Of a stretch of DNA of 64,000 nt, positions 18,135 to 26,449 are shown in pieces (positions within the stretch are counted from its first letter, which is position 1; each line of letters begins with the position of its first letter). Origin of the DNA: Paractinoplanes tereljensis (GTDB lineage: Bacteria > Actinomycetota > Actinomycetes > Mycobacteriales > Micromonosporaceae); the NCBI RefSeq assembly GCF_016862435.1, contig NZ_BOMY01000046.1:124001-188000 (forward strand), given 5' to 3'. The position numbers and the translations under genes were made by a program. The notes under the pieces were generated by a model. That model did no database searches and had not been told where the DNA came from. It was given only the letters and a program-made list of their open reading frames with translations.

Positions 18135-18216
18135 GTGTCACCTCCTTCGGCGGAGATACTAGGCTCTGCAACTGTCGCCGACTGTTCTTGCGGCGTGGCT
18201 TTGGAGGGAAAGACCC

Positions 18217-18540
18217 GTGACCTACATCATCGCTGAGCCGTGCGTCGATGTGCTCGACAAGGCATGCATCGAGGAATGCCCGGTCGACTGCATCTACGAG
18301 GGCAACCGGATGCTCTACATCCACCCCGATGAGTGCGTCGACTGCGGGGCCTGTGAACCGGTCTGCCCCGTCGAGGCGATCTTCTACGAGGACGACGTGC
18401 CGGAGCAGTGGAAGGACTACACCAACGCGAACTACGAGTTCTTCGAGGATCTCGGTTCGCCCGGTGGTGCCGCCAAGCTCGGCAAGGTCGACAAGGACGC
18501 CACATTCATCATCGCGCAGCCGCCCCGGGGCGACCACTGA
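18217..18540 (+). CDS. fdxA: Seven-iron ferredoxin
   Basis: A 107-residue 7Fe-8S ferredoxin, a soluble low-potential electron carrier. Cysteines are C9, C17, C21 and C25, then C40, C43, C46 and C50: a degenerate first motif (3Fe-4S) and [12 protein letters not shown] for the 4Fe-4S cluster. The extended acidic C-terminus ([17 protein letters not shown]) is typical of the actinobacterial FdxA/FdxC class. GGAGGGAAAGACCC precedes the GTG start. It lies immediately upstream of dapC, the same pair as Rv1177-Rv1178 in mycobacteria. Confidence 0.95.
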   Translation: MTYIIAEPCVDVLDKACIEECPVDCIYEGNRMLYIHPDECVDCGACEPVCPVEAIFYEDDVPEQWKDYTNANYEFFEDLGSPGGAAKLGKVDKDATFIIAQPPRGDH

Positions 18541-19628
18541 GCGCTCGCGCGTCGGCTCTACCGGACTTCCCCTGGGACCTGCTGGAGCCGGCGAAGGCCA
18601 AGGCAGGCGCGCACCCCGACGGCATCGTCGACCTCTCGGTCGGCACGCCCGTCGATCCGGTGCCCGCGCTGATCCGCCGTGCGCTGGCCGACGCGTCGGA
18701 CGCGCCGGGCTACCCGCTGACCGCGGGCACCCCGGCGCTGCGCGCGGCCATCGCCGGCTGGCTGGCCCGGTCCTGCGGTGCGTCCGGTGAGCTGGGTGTG
18801 CTGCCCACCATCGGGTCCAAGGAACTGGTCGCCTGGCTGCCCACGCTGCTCGGCGTGGGCCCGGGCGACACCGTGGTGATCCCGTCGGTCTGCTACCCGA
18901 CCTACGAGGTCGGCGTCCTGCTGGCCGGCGGCACCGTGGTGCGCTCCGACTCGCTCACCGCGGTCGGTCCGGCCCGGGTCAAGCTGGTCTGGGTCAACTC
19001 GCCGTCCAACCCGACCGGCCGGGTGCTGCCCGCCGAGCACCTGCGCAAGGTGGTCGACTGGGCCCGCGAGCGCGGTGCGGTGGTGGCCAGCGACGAGTGC
19101 TATCTGGCACTGGGCTGGGAGACCCGGCCGGTGTCGGTGCTCGACGACGCGGTGACCGGCGGCGACTACACCGGGGTGCTGGCCGTGCACTCGCTGTCCA
19201 AGCGCTCCAACCTGGCCGGTTACCGGGCCGGGTTCGTCGGCGGCGATCCGGCGCTGATCGGTGAGCTGCTCGCCGTCCGCAAGCACGCCGGCATGATCCT
19301 GCCGGCCCCGGTGCAGGCCGCGATGATCGCGGCGCTCGGCGACGAGACGCACGTCGACGAGCAGCGCGAGCGATACGCGGCGCGGCGTGACACCCTGCGC
19401 ACCGCCCTGGTCAAGGCGGGCTTCGAGATCACCCATTCGGAGGCCGGCCTCTACCTGTGGGCGACCCGTGGCGAGGAGTGCTGGCAGACCGTCGACTGGC
19501 TCGCCGAGCGTGGCATTCTCGCTGCTCCCGGCGCGTTCTACGGGCCGGCCGCGGCCCAGCAGGTGCGCATCGCGTTGACCGCCACCGATGAACGGGTGGC
19601 CGCCGCGGTGACCCGCCTGACGACTTAG
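18537..19628 (+). CDS. dapC: Succinyldiaminopimelate transaminase, probable CTG start
   Basis: A class I/II PLP aminotransferase (about 363 residues) that forms N-succinyl-LL-2,6-diaminopimelate precursor in lysine and peptidoglycan synthesis. Motifs are [23 protein letters not shown] and the PLP-lysine segment [15 protein letters not shown]. Homologues start just before [10 protein letters not shown]. No ATG, GTG or TTG exists there in frame. The only nearby candidate is CTG at 18537, which overlaps the ferredoxin stop (CTGA) and has GGGGCGA upstream. The nearest canonical start is GTG 18408, inside the ferredoxin gene, which would add 43 residues of non-conserved Arg-rich sequence. dapD and dapE lie at 35.5-37.6 kb. 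Confidence 0.87.
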   Translation: MSARASALPDFPWDLLEPAKAKAGAHPDGIVDLSVGTPVDPVPALIRRALADASDAPGYPLTAGTPALRAAIAGWLARSCGASGELGVLPTIGSKELVAWLPTLLGVGPGDTVVIPSVCYPTYEVGVLLAGGTVVRSDSLTAVGPARVKLVWVNSPSNPTGRVLPAEHLRKVVDWARERGAVVASDECYLALGWETRPVSVLDDAVTGGDYTGVLAVHSLSKRSNLAGYRAGFVGGDPALIGELLAVRKHAGMILPAPVQAAMIAALGDETHVDEQRERYAARRDTLRTALVKAGFEITHSEAGLYLWATRGEECWQTVDWLAERGILAAPGAFYGPAAAQQVRIALTATDERVAAAVTRLTT

Positions 19629-19694
19629 CGCCTGGCTCACGTCGACAAGCATCGCTACCCTCGGGGCACGGAACGACGCTGCGGGGAGGCGATC

Positions 19695-20087
19695 GTGGCT
19701 GACGGGGTTCGCGTCGAGACGGACGGGCTGACCAAGTTCTCCGACCAGGTGCAGAACGACACGACGAGCACGCTCGGGAACGGTTACTCCCGGGCACGAG
19801 TGGATCTTTCGACCGGGGTCGAGTTCGGCAGCAGCAATGCGAGCGGCGCGGTGTTCGCCGCCAAGCAGCGCTACCGGGACAGCCTGCTGGCCTCGACCGC
19901 CAACGTCCAGGCCTATCTGGATGCCGCCGAGGTGCTGGCACTGGCCGCGGGCAAGGTCGCCAAGGCGATGGACGAGACCGACGGCCGGGCCGCCCAGCGC
20001 GCCACCGAGATTCGCACCCTCCTCGACCAGGCCGTGGTCGAGGCCCGGCAGCGGCGCGCCCCGGCCGACGGGGAGAGTGCGGCATGA
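19695..20087 (+). CDS. Small helical protein, type VII secretion-associated candidate
   Basis: A 130-residue, mostly alpha-helical acidic protein without signal peptide or TM segment. Two long helices are suggested around residues 12-35 and 50-118. It resembles ESX/WXG100-type small proteins in size and position but lacks a clear WXG motif. The GTG start is preceded by GGGGAGGCGATC. Its stop overlaps the start of the next gene by ATGA, and the cassette ends in mycosin, so a role as a secreted partner or chaperone-like subunit is inferred from context alone. Confidence 0.6.
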   Translation: MADGVRVETDGLTKFSDQVQNDTTSTLGNGYSRARVDLSTGVEFGSSNASGAVFAAKQRYRDSLLASTANVQAYLDAAEVLALAAGKVAKAMDETDGRAAQRATEIRTLLDQAVVEARQRRAPADGESAA

Positions 20088-21574
20088 CCGGCGAACCCGT
20101 GCTGACCAGCGGATGGTGCACCAACTGGGGAGCTTTCAACACGCCCCGGCTGTGGTCGATGGTGATGAACGAGGACGACGGGCCCGGCCGCACCCAGGTC
20201 AGTGCCTGGCGCACCCTCGCCGGTTCGGTGCGCAGCCAGCGGGCGGCGCTGCTGACCGCCCGCGCCGATCTGGCCGCCGCCTGGCCGCCGGACGAGAACG
20301 AGTCGGCCGCTGCCTTCCTCGACGAACTCGACATCCTGATCAAGCGGCTCGACCTCGCCTCGGCCGACGCCGACACCACGGCCAGCGGGCTGGACAACAT
20401 CCTCAACGCGCTGCAGACCGCGAAGAGCGAGATCCAGCCGCTCTGGGAGCAGTACAAGGACAAGAGCGACGACCTGGTGCCGCGCTGGTGGGACGGCGCC
20501 GAGGACGAGATCGACGAGAAGGCCCGAGCCGCGATGATCACCGCCGAGCGGACGGTGGAGGACGCGGTCGCCCAGCTCAAGGTCCCGGAGAAGTACGAAC
20601 TGATCATCGAGGGTGAACGCAGCGCCGTGGTCCAGCCCGGCCAGCCCGACCAGCCCAAGGGCGGCAGCGGAATCGATCGGGGCCTCAACGTCACGGTCCC
20701 GCACGACCCGGTGCCACCCCTGCCGGGCCAGGATCCCACGCTCCCGGATGATCCATCCGGCAGCGACGCTGCCGACCCCGTGGGTGGTGGCGGCAGCGGA
20801 CCCGGCGCCGGCGGAGTCGGCAGCGGCGGGGGTACGGGTGTGAGCACCGGCGGTGGCGGGGGCCCCGACCTGGCCGGCGTGATCACCCCCGGCCAGCCGC
20901 CGGTGGTGCCCGGCACCGGCCCCTCGATCGGACTTCCCGGCGGCGGCGGTGGTGGCCCGCTGCCGTCCACCGGCGGTAATCCGCTGCTCCCCGGCCTGCT
21001 GCCCACCGGTGGCGGCGGCCCGATCACCCCGAGCGGCGGCCGGTCCGCGCGCAGCGGCCCGCGGCCGTCCGGCGCGACCATCGGCGAGGCCGCCACCGGT
21101 CGGGGCGGGACCGGCGGTGGTATCGGCGGCCGAGGTGCGTCAGGCGGTCTGGGCGGTCGTGGCATATCCGGTGGTGGTGCCGGCGGCCGGGGCCTGCCCG
21201 GTGGCGGGGCTCGTGGCGGTGCCGGAGCGCGGGGCCGCACGTCGGGCCGGGTCGGCGGGCTGGGCGTCGAGGGCGAGGGGATCCGGGGCGCCCGCGGCGG
21301 GAGCCGTTCGGGTGGCGTACCCCGCCCGGCCTGGTTGTCCGACGACGAGGTCGGACCGAACCGCCGGACCGGAGCCGGAGTCGGCGCCGGCGCAGCCGGC
21401 TCGCCCGGCGCACCCGGCCGGGCCAACCGCCGGGCCCGCGGCGACGACGACACCGTCGGCTTCGACCCGGACAACCCGTGGGAGGTCGCCGAGGGCGTCG
21501 CCCCGGTGATTCGTCCGTCCACCGAGGAGCCTCGGCACGACCCCGGCCCCAACGTGATCGGCCGCCGCGGGTGA
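20084..21574 (+). CDS. Large WXG100/PPE-like helical protein with Gly-rich tail, type VII substrate candidate
   Basis: A 496-residue protein. Residues 30-195 are alpha-helical, with AAWPPDENESAAAFLDELD in the place where WXG100 proteins have their turn. Residues 200-400 are low-complexity Gly/Pro/Ser/Thr (GGGGSGPGAGGVGSGGG and similar), and the C-terminus is basic and Arg/Gly-rich ending in VIGRRG. There is no signal peptide. This build, helical head plus long disordered tail and immediately upstream of mycosin, is typical of ESX-associated substrates. It overlaps both neighbours by 4 bases (ATGA, GTGA), so all three are translationally coupled. EccB/C/D/E components are not in the window. 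Confidence 0.65.
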   Translation: MTGEPVLTSGWCTNWGAFNTPRLWSMVMNEDDGPGRTQVSAWRTLAGSVRSQRAALLTARADLAAAWPPDENESAAAFLDELDILIKRLDLASADADTTASGLDNILNALQTAKSEIQPLWEQYKDKSDDLVPRWWDGAEDEIDEKARAAMITAERTVEDAVAQLKVPEKYELIIEGERSAVVQPGQPDQPKGGSGIDRGLNVTVPHDPVPPLPGQDPTLPDDPSGSDAADPVGGGGSGPGAGGVGSGGGTGVSTGGGGGPDLAGVITPGQPPVVPGTGPSIGLPGGGGGGPLPSTGGNPLLPGLLPTGGGGPITPSGGRSARSGPRPSGATIGEAATGRGGTGGGIGGRGASGGLGGRGISGGGAGGRGLPGGGARGGAGARGRTSGRVGGLGVEGEGIRGARGGSRSGGVPRPAWLSDDEVGPNRRTGAGVGAGAAGSPGAPGRANRRARGDDDTVGFDPDNPWEVAEGVAPVIRPSTEEPRHDPGPNVIGRRG

Positions 21575-22641
21575 TCCGCCGGAGCGTCGCCGCGCTCGCG
21601 GCCGCCCTGCTCGCTGTCCTGGTGACCGCGGTCCCGGCGCGGGCCGACGCGCAGCGCGACGCCGAGTGGTACCTCGAGCCGATGAAGGCCGCCCAGGCGG
21701 CCGAGTTGGGCCGGGGCGGCGACGGCGTGATCGTGGCGGTGCTCGACACCGGGGTCGACACCCGGCATCCCGACCTGGCCGGCGCCACCGTGCCCGGCCG
21801 GAACATGGCCCTGGACAAGGCGGACGACAACCTGGACCCGCAGGGGCACGGCACCGGTACCGCGGTGCTGATCTCCGGGCGTGGCCACGGCAGCGGTGCC
21901 GGGTTGCTCGGCATCGCGCCGAAGAGCAAGGTGATGCCGATCCGGCCGATCTACGACGCGGTGCTGGTGGCCGAGGGCATCCGGTGGGCGGTCCAGAACG
22001 GCGCCAAGGTGATCAACATGTCGTTCGAGCTGGACTCGACCGGCTCGGTGCAGCAGGCGATCGACGAGGCGGTCGCCGCCGACGTGGTGGTCGTGGCCTG
22101 CACCGGCAATGAGAACACCGGGGTCGGCCAGCCGGCCTCGCTGCGCGGGGTGCTCGCGGTCGGTGCGGTCGACCGGACCGACCAGATCGCCAAATACTCC
22201 AATCATGGCCCGGAGACCGACCTGGTCGCCTACGGCACCGGCCTGCCGGTGGCCCAGCCGCGCGGGAAGTACGCGGTGGCCGACGGCACCAGTTCGTCCG
22301 CGGCCCTGGTGGCCGGCGCGGCCGCGCTGATCCGGGCCCGCTACCCGGACATGCCGGCATCCGAGGTGGTCGACCGGCTGACGTCGACCGCTACCGACCG
22401 TGGTGAGAAGGGCCGGGACGACTACTACGGGTACGGGCAGCTGAACCTGATCGCGGCCCTCACCGCCCCGCGCACCTCGCCGAGCGCGTCCGCCGCCGCA
22501 CCGGTCACCCAGCCGGTCAGCTCCACTCCGGACACTGCTGACCAGGGGTTTCCTCCGCTGCTGACGGTGGCCATCGGCGTTCTGCTGCTGATTCTCGCGG
22601 TGGCCGCCTTCATGATCGTGCGGGCCCGCCGAAACACCTGA
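21571..22641 (+). CDS. mycP: Type VII secretion-associated serine protease mycosin
   Basis: A 356-residue membrane-anchored subtilase (S8). A signal peptide (SVAALAAALLAVLVTAVPARA) precedes the protease domain with D59 (VAVLDTGVD), H93 (GHGTGTA) and S241 (ADGTSSSAALVAG). A Ser/Pro/Thr linker and a C-terminal TM helix at about 330-351 follow. Mycosins sit outside the membrane, stabilise the ESX channel and process some substrates. The GTG at 21571 overlaps the preceding stop (GTGA); the longer frame from 21478 would begin inside the previous gene. This is the strongest evidence that the cassette belongs to type VII secretion. Confidence 0.92.
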   Translation: MIRRSVAALAAALLAVLVTAVPARADAQRDAEWYLEPMKAAQAAELGRGGDGVIVAVLDTGVDTRHPDLAGATVPGRNMALDKADDNLDPQGHGTGTAVLISGRGHGSGAGLLGIAPKSKVMPIRPIYDAVLVAEGIRWAVQNGAKVINMSFELDSTGSVQQAIDEAVAADVVVVACTGNENTGVGQPASLRGVLAVGAVDRTDQIAKYSNHGPETDLVAYGTGLPVAQPRGKYAVADGTSSSAALVAGAAALIRARYPDMPASEVVDRLTSTATDRGEKGRDDYYGYGQLNLIAALTAPRTSPSASAAAPVTQPVSSTPDTADQGFPPLLTVAIGVLLLILAVAAFMIVRARRNT

Positions 22642-22740
22642 TCGACCCCGAGATTTGGCACGAACGGTTCGCATCCGAGGGTCGTACGGGTGGCCCGCCG
22701 TGCGTTACTCTCAGTGCCGCTGAGATCGGGGGGATCTTCG

Positions 22741-23361
22741 GTGTTTCCGTCTGTCCAATCTGAACGTGACGATGCGCGAATCGGGGACGCACATCAATTC
22801 ATGACCGAGGTCGAACAGCTGGCGGCGCAGGTGCCTGGGGGAGGGCCACCGCCACGGTTCGACCGGATCACCGGTCCGGACCGCACCGGCACGGCATTTG
22901 CCGTGGTCGATGAGGTCGGTCGGTTCGTCGATATCGGCCTGCATCCGGCCTGGTGGCTGGCGTTGGGCCCGGCCGGGGTGGCCGACGCGCTCCTCGAGGC
23001 GCTGGCGACGGCCCGGTTGAAGGCGGCCCTGGTGCCGATGATCCTGCGCCGCCATGGTCACACTCCGTCATCGATACTTGTCGTTGAGCAACATACGGTC
23101 GGTAACGTTGCCTTCCTCGACGCGGCCCGGGGCCGGATCGCCGAGGCCAGCCGGCTGATCGCCGACGCCGATCCGGAGCCGCCCGCCGCGCGGGTGATCA
23201 CCGGGACGCACGGGCTGTTTCGCCTGCATGTGCGGGGCAGCCGGATCGACCGGGCCGAGGTGACCGGGGTGCCCGACACCGACCGGCTGGTGGCCGACGC
23301 GCGTGAGGTGCTGATGGCGCTAACGTCGGGGCATGCAACCGACGATCGTGGTACGCGGTGA
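22741..23361 (+). CDS. YbaB/EbfC-like protein near the secretion cassette
   Basis: A protein of about 206 residues from GTG 22741, chosen because GGGGGGATCTTCG lies directly upstream; GTG 22690 is an alternative. Residues about 45-95 (GTAFAVVDEVGRFVDIGLHP, then a helix ending in LLEALATARLKA) follow the strand-strand-helix pattern of YbaB/EbfC nucleoid-associated proteins, which often accompany WXG100 genes in actinomycetes. The C-terminal 100 residues are an extra domain I do not recognise. The 3' end overlaps the SIMPL gene by 29 bases. The assignment is by pattern, not alignment. Confidence 0.6.
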   Translation: MFPSVQSERDDARIGDAHQFMTEVEQLAAQVPGGGPPPRFDRITGPDRTGTAFAVVDEVGRFVDIGLHPAWWLALGPAGVADALLEALATARLKAALVPMILRRHGHTPSSILVVEQHTVGNVAFLDAARGRIAEASRLIADADPEPPAARVITGTHGLFRLHVRGSRIDRAEVTGVPDTDRLVADAREVLMALTSGHATDDRGTR

Positions 23362-23965
23362 GGCGATCCGCGAGGTGCCGCCCGAGTTGGCGGTCTTCGC
23401 CGTGACGGTGACCGCCCGGGGCCGGGACAAGGACGCCGTCCTGGCCCACCTCACCGAGCGCGCGGCGGTGCTTCGCGCCGAGCTGGACGGCTACGGCGAG
23501 GCGATCGAGCGCCGGGAGACCACCGCGGTGCAGGTCTTTCCCGAGTTCAAGAAGGCCGGCGACCGTCCGGTCGCCTGGACCGGCAGCACCGGCACCACGG
23601 TGACGGTCGCCGACTTCACGGCGCTCGGCGAGATGCTGCCCCGGCTCGCCGGCCTCGAGCAGGCGTCGTTGTCCGGCCCGTGGTGGCAGATGCGGCCGGG
23701 GAGCACGGCCGGGGCCGAGGTGCGCCGGGCCGCGATCGCCGACGCCCTGGACCGGGCGAGGGAATATGCGGCGGCCGTCGGCAGCCGGGTCGACCGTCTG
23801 GTGGAGATCTCCGACGAGCTTGCCGGGGGTGGCGGGTTCCATCCGATGATGGCCCGGGCGGCGATGGCCACCGACGAGGCGTTACAGCTGGATCCACAGG
23901 TGCAGACGGTGCAGGCGTCAGTCATCGTCCGGGTAACGATCACCGATCCCGACCTGTCTGCATAA
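23333..23965 (+). CDS. SIMPL (DUF541) domain protein
   Basis: A 210-residue protein with the SIMPL pattern: an N-terminal strand TIVVRGEAIREVPPELAVFA, a central coil, and a C-terminal VRRAAIADALDRAREYAAAVG helix followed by VQASVIVRVTITDP. SIMPL proteins form oligomeric beta-rich rings; bacterial members are usually periplasmic, but no signal peptide is visible here, so this one is probably cytoplasmic. The function is unclear. It starts within the 3' end of the YbaB-like gene, which suggests coupling. Confidence 0.8.
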   Translation: MQPTIVVRGEAIREVPPELAVFAVTVTARGRDKDAVLAHLTERAAVLRAELDGYGEAIERRETTAVQVFPEFKKAGDRPVAWTGSTGTTVTVADFTALGEMLPRLAGLEQASLSGPWWQMRPGSTAGAEVRRAAIADALDRAREYAAAVGSRVDRLVEISDELAGGGGFHPMMARAAMATDEALQLDPQVQTVQASVIVRVTITDPDLSA

Positions 23966-24022
23966 ATAAGTAAAATTCGGTTTTGTCCGCATGCATCGGA
24001 ATGATCGGTAAGACTCGGCTGC

Positions 24023-25429
24023 ATGCCGAAGGGTCGCCGAGACGTTCTGCTGCGGGTGGCGAACGTCAATCCGGAAAGTGTCATCACGCACACCGACCGG
24101 GTCCTCTACTCCGCGGTTGGCGTATTCATCCTGCTGTACTTCGTGTACGCCACGGTCGGCGGTGCCGCGTTCATCGACGCCAGCTCAAACTACCAGCAAC
24201 CGTGGTACCGCTGGCTGGTCGGCCCGATGATCGCCGCCGGCGTGGTGGCGTACGACCGGGCCGTCGTGGGCCGGGTCGGCATCAGCTACGAGAAGCTGGA
24301 ATCCGCCGATCCGCAGGAGTTCCTGCGCAAGCCCACCGCCGGCCTGTACCTCGGCCGGCTCGGCCTGGCCCTGCTCTTCGCGGTGCTGATCACCGAGCCG
24401 CTGATGCTCGCCCGCTACCAGGGTGAGATCGACGCCCGCCTCAACGAGGTGCACAACCAGCAGCTCACCCGGATCGACACGGACGGCGTGATCGGCACCT
24501 GGACGACCCGGCTCAACCAGCTCAAGCAGGAGACCTCGGCCGACGACGCGGCGGTCCGCGATCTCACCGCCCGGGCCGCGCAGAAACGTCAGGACGCCCG
24601 CCTGCTCTACCAGCAGGCCGTCGACGACTCGGCCGGCGAGGGCGTGTCCCGCAACACCGGCTGCCCGGCCGGCGGTTACTGCGATCAGCTAGTGCGGCGC
24701 TCCCGCGGCCTCGACGACCAGGCGTCGGTCCTCGACAAGCAGGCCGGGACGCTGCTCGACACCCAGCGCGCGGCCCGCGATGCTCGCGCCGACGAGCAGG
24801 CCGCCCTGACCCGGCAAATCAGCGAGCAGCGGACGACAAACAACAAGGCGGTCAAGTCCGACGCCGGGTTCGGCGCCCGCACCGCCGCCATGTGGCACCT
24901 GGTGACCAGCGACTTCTGGGGCGTCGGCGTCTTCTACCTGGGCATCACGCTGCTGCTGGTCGCGCTGGACTGCGCGGCGGTCGGGCTCAAGTTCGTCTCC
25001 CGCGGCAACGCGTACGAGCGCAACGAGGCCCGCATCGCCCGGCGCACCGAGCACGAGGCCGCGCTGCTGCACGAGCGCGGGATCCAGGATGCCCGCACGT
25101 ACGGCGCCGCGATGGCGAAGGTGGTGACCGAGGGCATCGAGGCCGCGGCCAACGACGAGCAGGTCGCCCGTGAGTCGGCCGAGCGGGCCAGCGCGGTCCT
25201 GCGAATGTCGGTGGTGGTGCCCGAGGAGGTGCGCAGGCTGACCGCGCACGGCGGCCGTCATCACCACCCGCTGCACGGCGAGCTGCTGTCGCCCCAGCCG
25301 GAGGAAGAGGAGCGGGAGCCCGTTCCCAACGGACGGCACCGTCGCTCGATCCGTACGCCGGTGATCGTCGACGAGGACGTCCGCGTGTTGCCGGCCGGTG
25401 GGCACGGCCGGCACTACCGCCAGGTGTAG
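24023..25429 (+). CDS. DUF4407 membrane protein
   Basis: A 468-residue protein of the DUF4407 type. TM helices lie at about 28-50 (LYSAVGVFILLYFVYATVGG), 64-84 and 110-130. A roughly 150-residue coiled-coil-prone domain (DARLNEVHNQQLTRID through DEQAALTRQISEQRTTNN), with a Cys pair at NTGCPAGGYCDQL, is followed by a TM helix near 305-325. The cytoplasmic C-terminus is His/Glu/Arg-rich. The family has no established function. It stops one base before the end of the convergent exported-protein cluster. Confidence 0.82.
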   Translation: MPKGRRDVLLRVANVNPESVITHTDRVLYSAVGVFILLYFVYATVGGAAFIDASSNYQQPWYRWLVGPMIAAGVVAYDRAVVGRVGISYEKLESADPQEFLRKPTAGLYLGRLGLALLFAVLITEPLMLARYQGEIDARLNEVHNQQLTRIDTDGVIGTWTTRLNQLKQETSADDAAVRDLTARAAQKRQDARLLYQQAVDDSAGEGVSRNTGCPAGGYCDQLVRRSRGLDDQASVLDKQAGTLLDTQRAARDARADEQAALTRQISEQRTTNNKAVKSDAGFGARTAAMWHLVTSDFWGVGVFYLGITLLLVALDCAAVGLKFVSRGNAYERNEARIARRTEHEAALLHERGIQDARTYGAAMAKVVTEGIEAAANDEQVARESAERASAVLRMSVVVPEEVRRLTAHGGRHHHPLHGELLSPQPEEEEREPVPNGRHRRSIRTPVIVDEDVRVLPAGGHGRHYRQV

Positions 25430-25430
25430 C

Positions 25431-26051
25431 TCAGTCGGTGGCCGCCAGCCGTACCCCCGAAGCCTGGATCGGAACCGTGAAGATCGCGCCGCTGCAGACC
25501 TCGGCCGCATCACTGGCCAGGCTCAGCGCGCCCGGGATGGTGAACGCGCCGATCGTGTTGCGTGGCACCTCCCAGGACACCGGGAACCGATCCCGGGTGA
25601 TCTCCACCCGCGCGTCCCGGCACCCCGCGTCCCGATGTTCGGTGTCGGCGACGACATTGCCGGCACCCGCCGTGATCGCCGTGATCCGGATCGGGAAGTC
25701 GAAGTCGTTTGTCACCGTCACGGTGAGGTTGCCCTCCTGGCCCCGCAGCATCGGCCGGTTGAGGTCGGAGCGGGCACGCAGCGCGAGCTCGATCGCCGTA
25801 CCGTCGCCGGTTTGCCCGGTCTCGGACCCGGTGATCTGCCAATACACCCAGGCCGCGCCCGCGTTGACCACGACCGCGGCGGCGGCCGCCGCCGACAGGA
25901 TCGCCCTGGTCCGCCGGTTCAGCCGGGGCCGTCGCTGAGCGCGGACCGGGCGTACCTCCCAGGTCGGCTCCTCGTGATCGTCCGGCCGCAATTCGATGTG
26001 GCCGGACGGATCGCCGCCTGGTTCCCGAACCGCCGAATCCGACGGTTTCAT
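25431..26051 (-). CDS. Exported Cys-pair beta-sandwich protein, module gene A
   Basis: A 206-residue protein. Unlike its paralogues it has a cytoplasmic N-tail of about 48 residues before one TM helix at about 49-70 (AILSAAAAAAVVVNAGAAWV). The extracytoplasmic domain reads NLTVTVTNDFDFPIRITAI, then a Cys in DAGCRDARVEI and a second in AEVCSGAIFTV. The gene at 28690 has the same layout (NP-x-F-x-hydrophobic-RI strand, Cys, PRNT segment, second Cys). The two cysteines probably form a disulfide closing an Ig-like beta sandwich. GAGG lies 7 bases upstream of the start, and a 17-codon ORF ends on the start codon (ATGA). No enzymatic motif is seen; a structural surface role is inferred. Confidence 0.7.
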   Translation of the reverse strand: MKPSDSAVREPGGDPSGHIELRPDDHEEPTWEVRPVRAQRRPRLNRRTRAILSAAAAAAVVVNAGAAWVYWQITGSETGQTGDGTAIELALRARSDLNRPMLRGQEGNLTVTVTNDFDFPIRITAITAGAGNVVADTEHRDAGCRDARVEITRDRFPVSWEVPRNTIGAFTIPGALSLASDAAEVCSGAIFTVPIQASGVRLAATD

Positions 26052-26101
26052 GACATTGCCTCAAGAATGAGCGTGGCGAGCCGTCTGCTGAGCATTCGCA
26101 T
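26048..26101 (-). CDS. Possible 17-residue leader peptide coupled to module gene A
   Basis: A short ORF encoding MRMLSRRLATLILEAMS. It is preceded by a near-perfect ribosome binding site, AAAGGAGG, 11 bases before its ATG. Its TGA overlaps the ATG of the next gene (ATGA), the arrangement seen for coupled genes throughout this window. Basic and hydrophobic in composition. It may be a coupling leader or may only carry a strong ribosome entry site. Confidence 0.35.
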   Translation of the reverse strand: MRMLSRRLATLILEAMS

Positions 26102-26449
26102 GCGGACGAGTTCCTCCTTTCCAGACCGGCTGGGACTGGTTGTTCAACGTTCCCCGACGACCCCTGGTCGTGTGATCGGGATTCCGTTCGCCGTTGTGCG
26201 CGCATACATCGCACAGGTGGGACTGTCCGGCTTAACTCCAACGGGGGATACCCACCCCGTGTGCTCTGACCAGCGCTTACGCTTTCCACGATCGGTTGGG
26301 CAGGCATTCCGGCCCGACGTCGGCCCGGGGTCGCCGAAAAATGAGCCCGAAGACCACCACGGCCACTCGGCCTAATCCGGACGCGCCGAACAGATAGATC
26401 GAGCCCCCGGCGCGGGACCCGCCGAGGGCTCGACCATTTCTTACCCGGA
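26102..26449. other. Intergenic region between module genes B and A
   Basis: About 350 bases without a convincing gene. On the minus strand it carries, in order, the terminator after module gene B (26399-26433), a likely promoter region for gene A, and the AAAGGAGG site before the leader ORF. I could not pick a confident -35/-10 pair. Confidence 0.6.
26399..26433 (-). terminator. Hairpin after module gene B
   Basis: TCGAGCCC pairs with GGGCTCGA, and CGGCG with CGCCG inside, around a short loop. It lies 17 bases downstream of gene B's stop. The 20 bases TCGAGCCCCCGGCGCGGGAC are repeated exactly in the hairpin after gene D (27953-27990). Confidence 0.75.

Noticed and set aside
19429-22674. 1081-codon open frame on the minus strand across dapC, the secretion cassette and mycosin
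   Set aside because: It spans several real genes with good motifs and overlaps in ATGA style; its own translation is Pro/Arg/Gly noise.
25510-26307. 265-codon minus-strand frame extending beyond module gene A
   Set aside because: Out of frame with gene A, which has a TM helix, a conserved Cys pair and a ribosome site; the alternative is Arg/Gly/Pro-rich without features.
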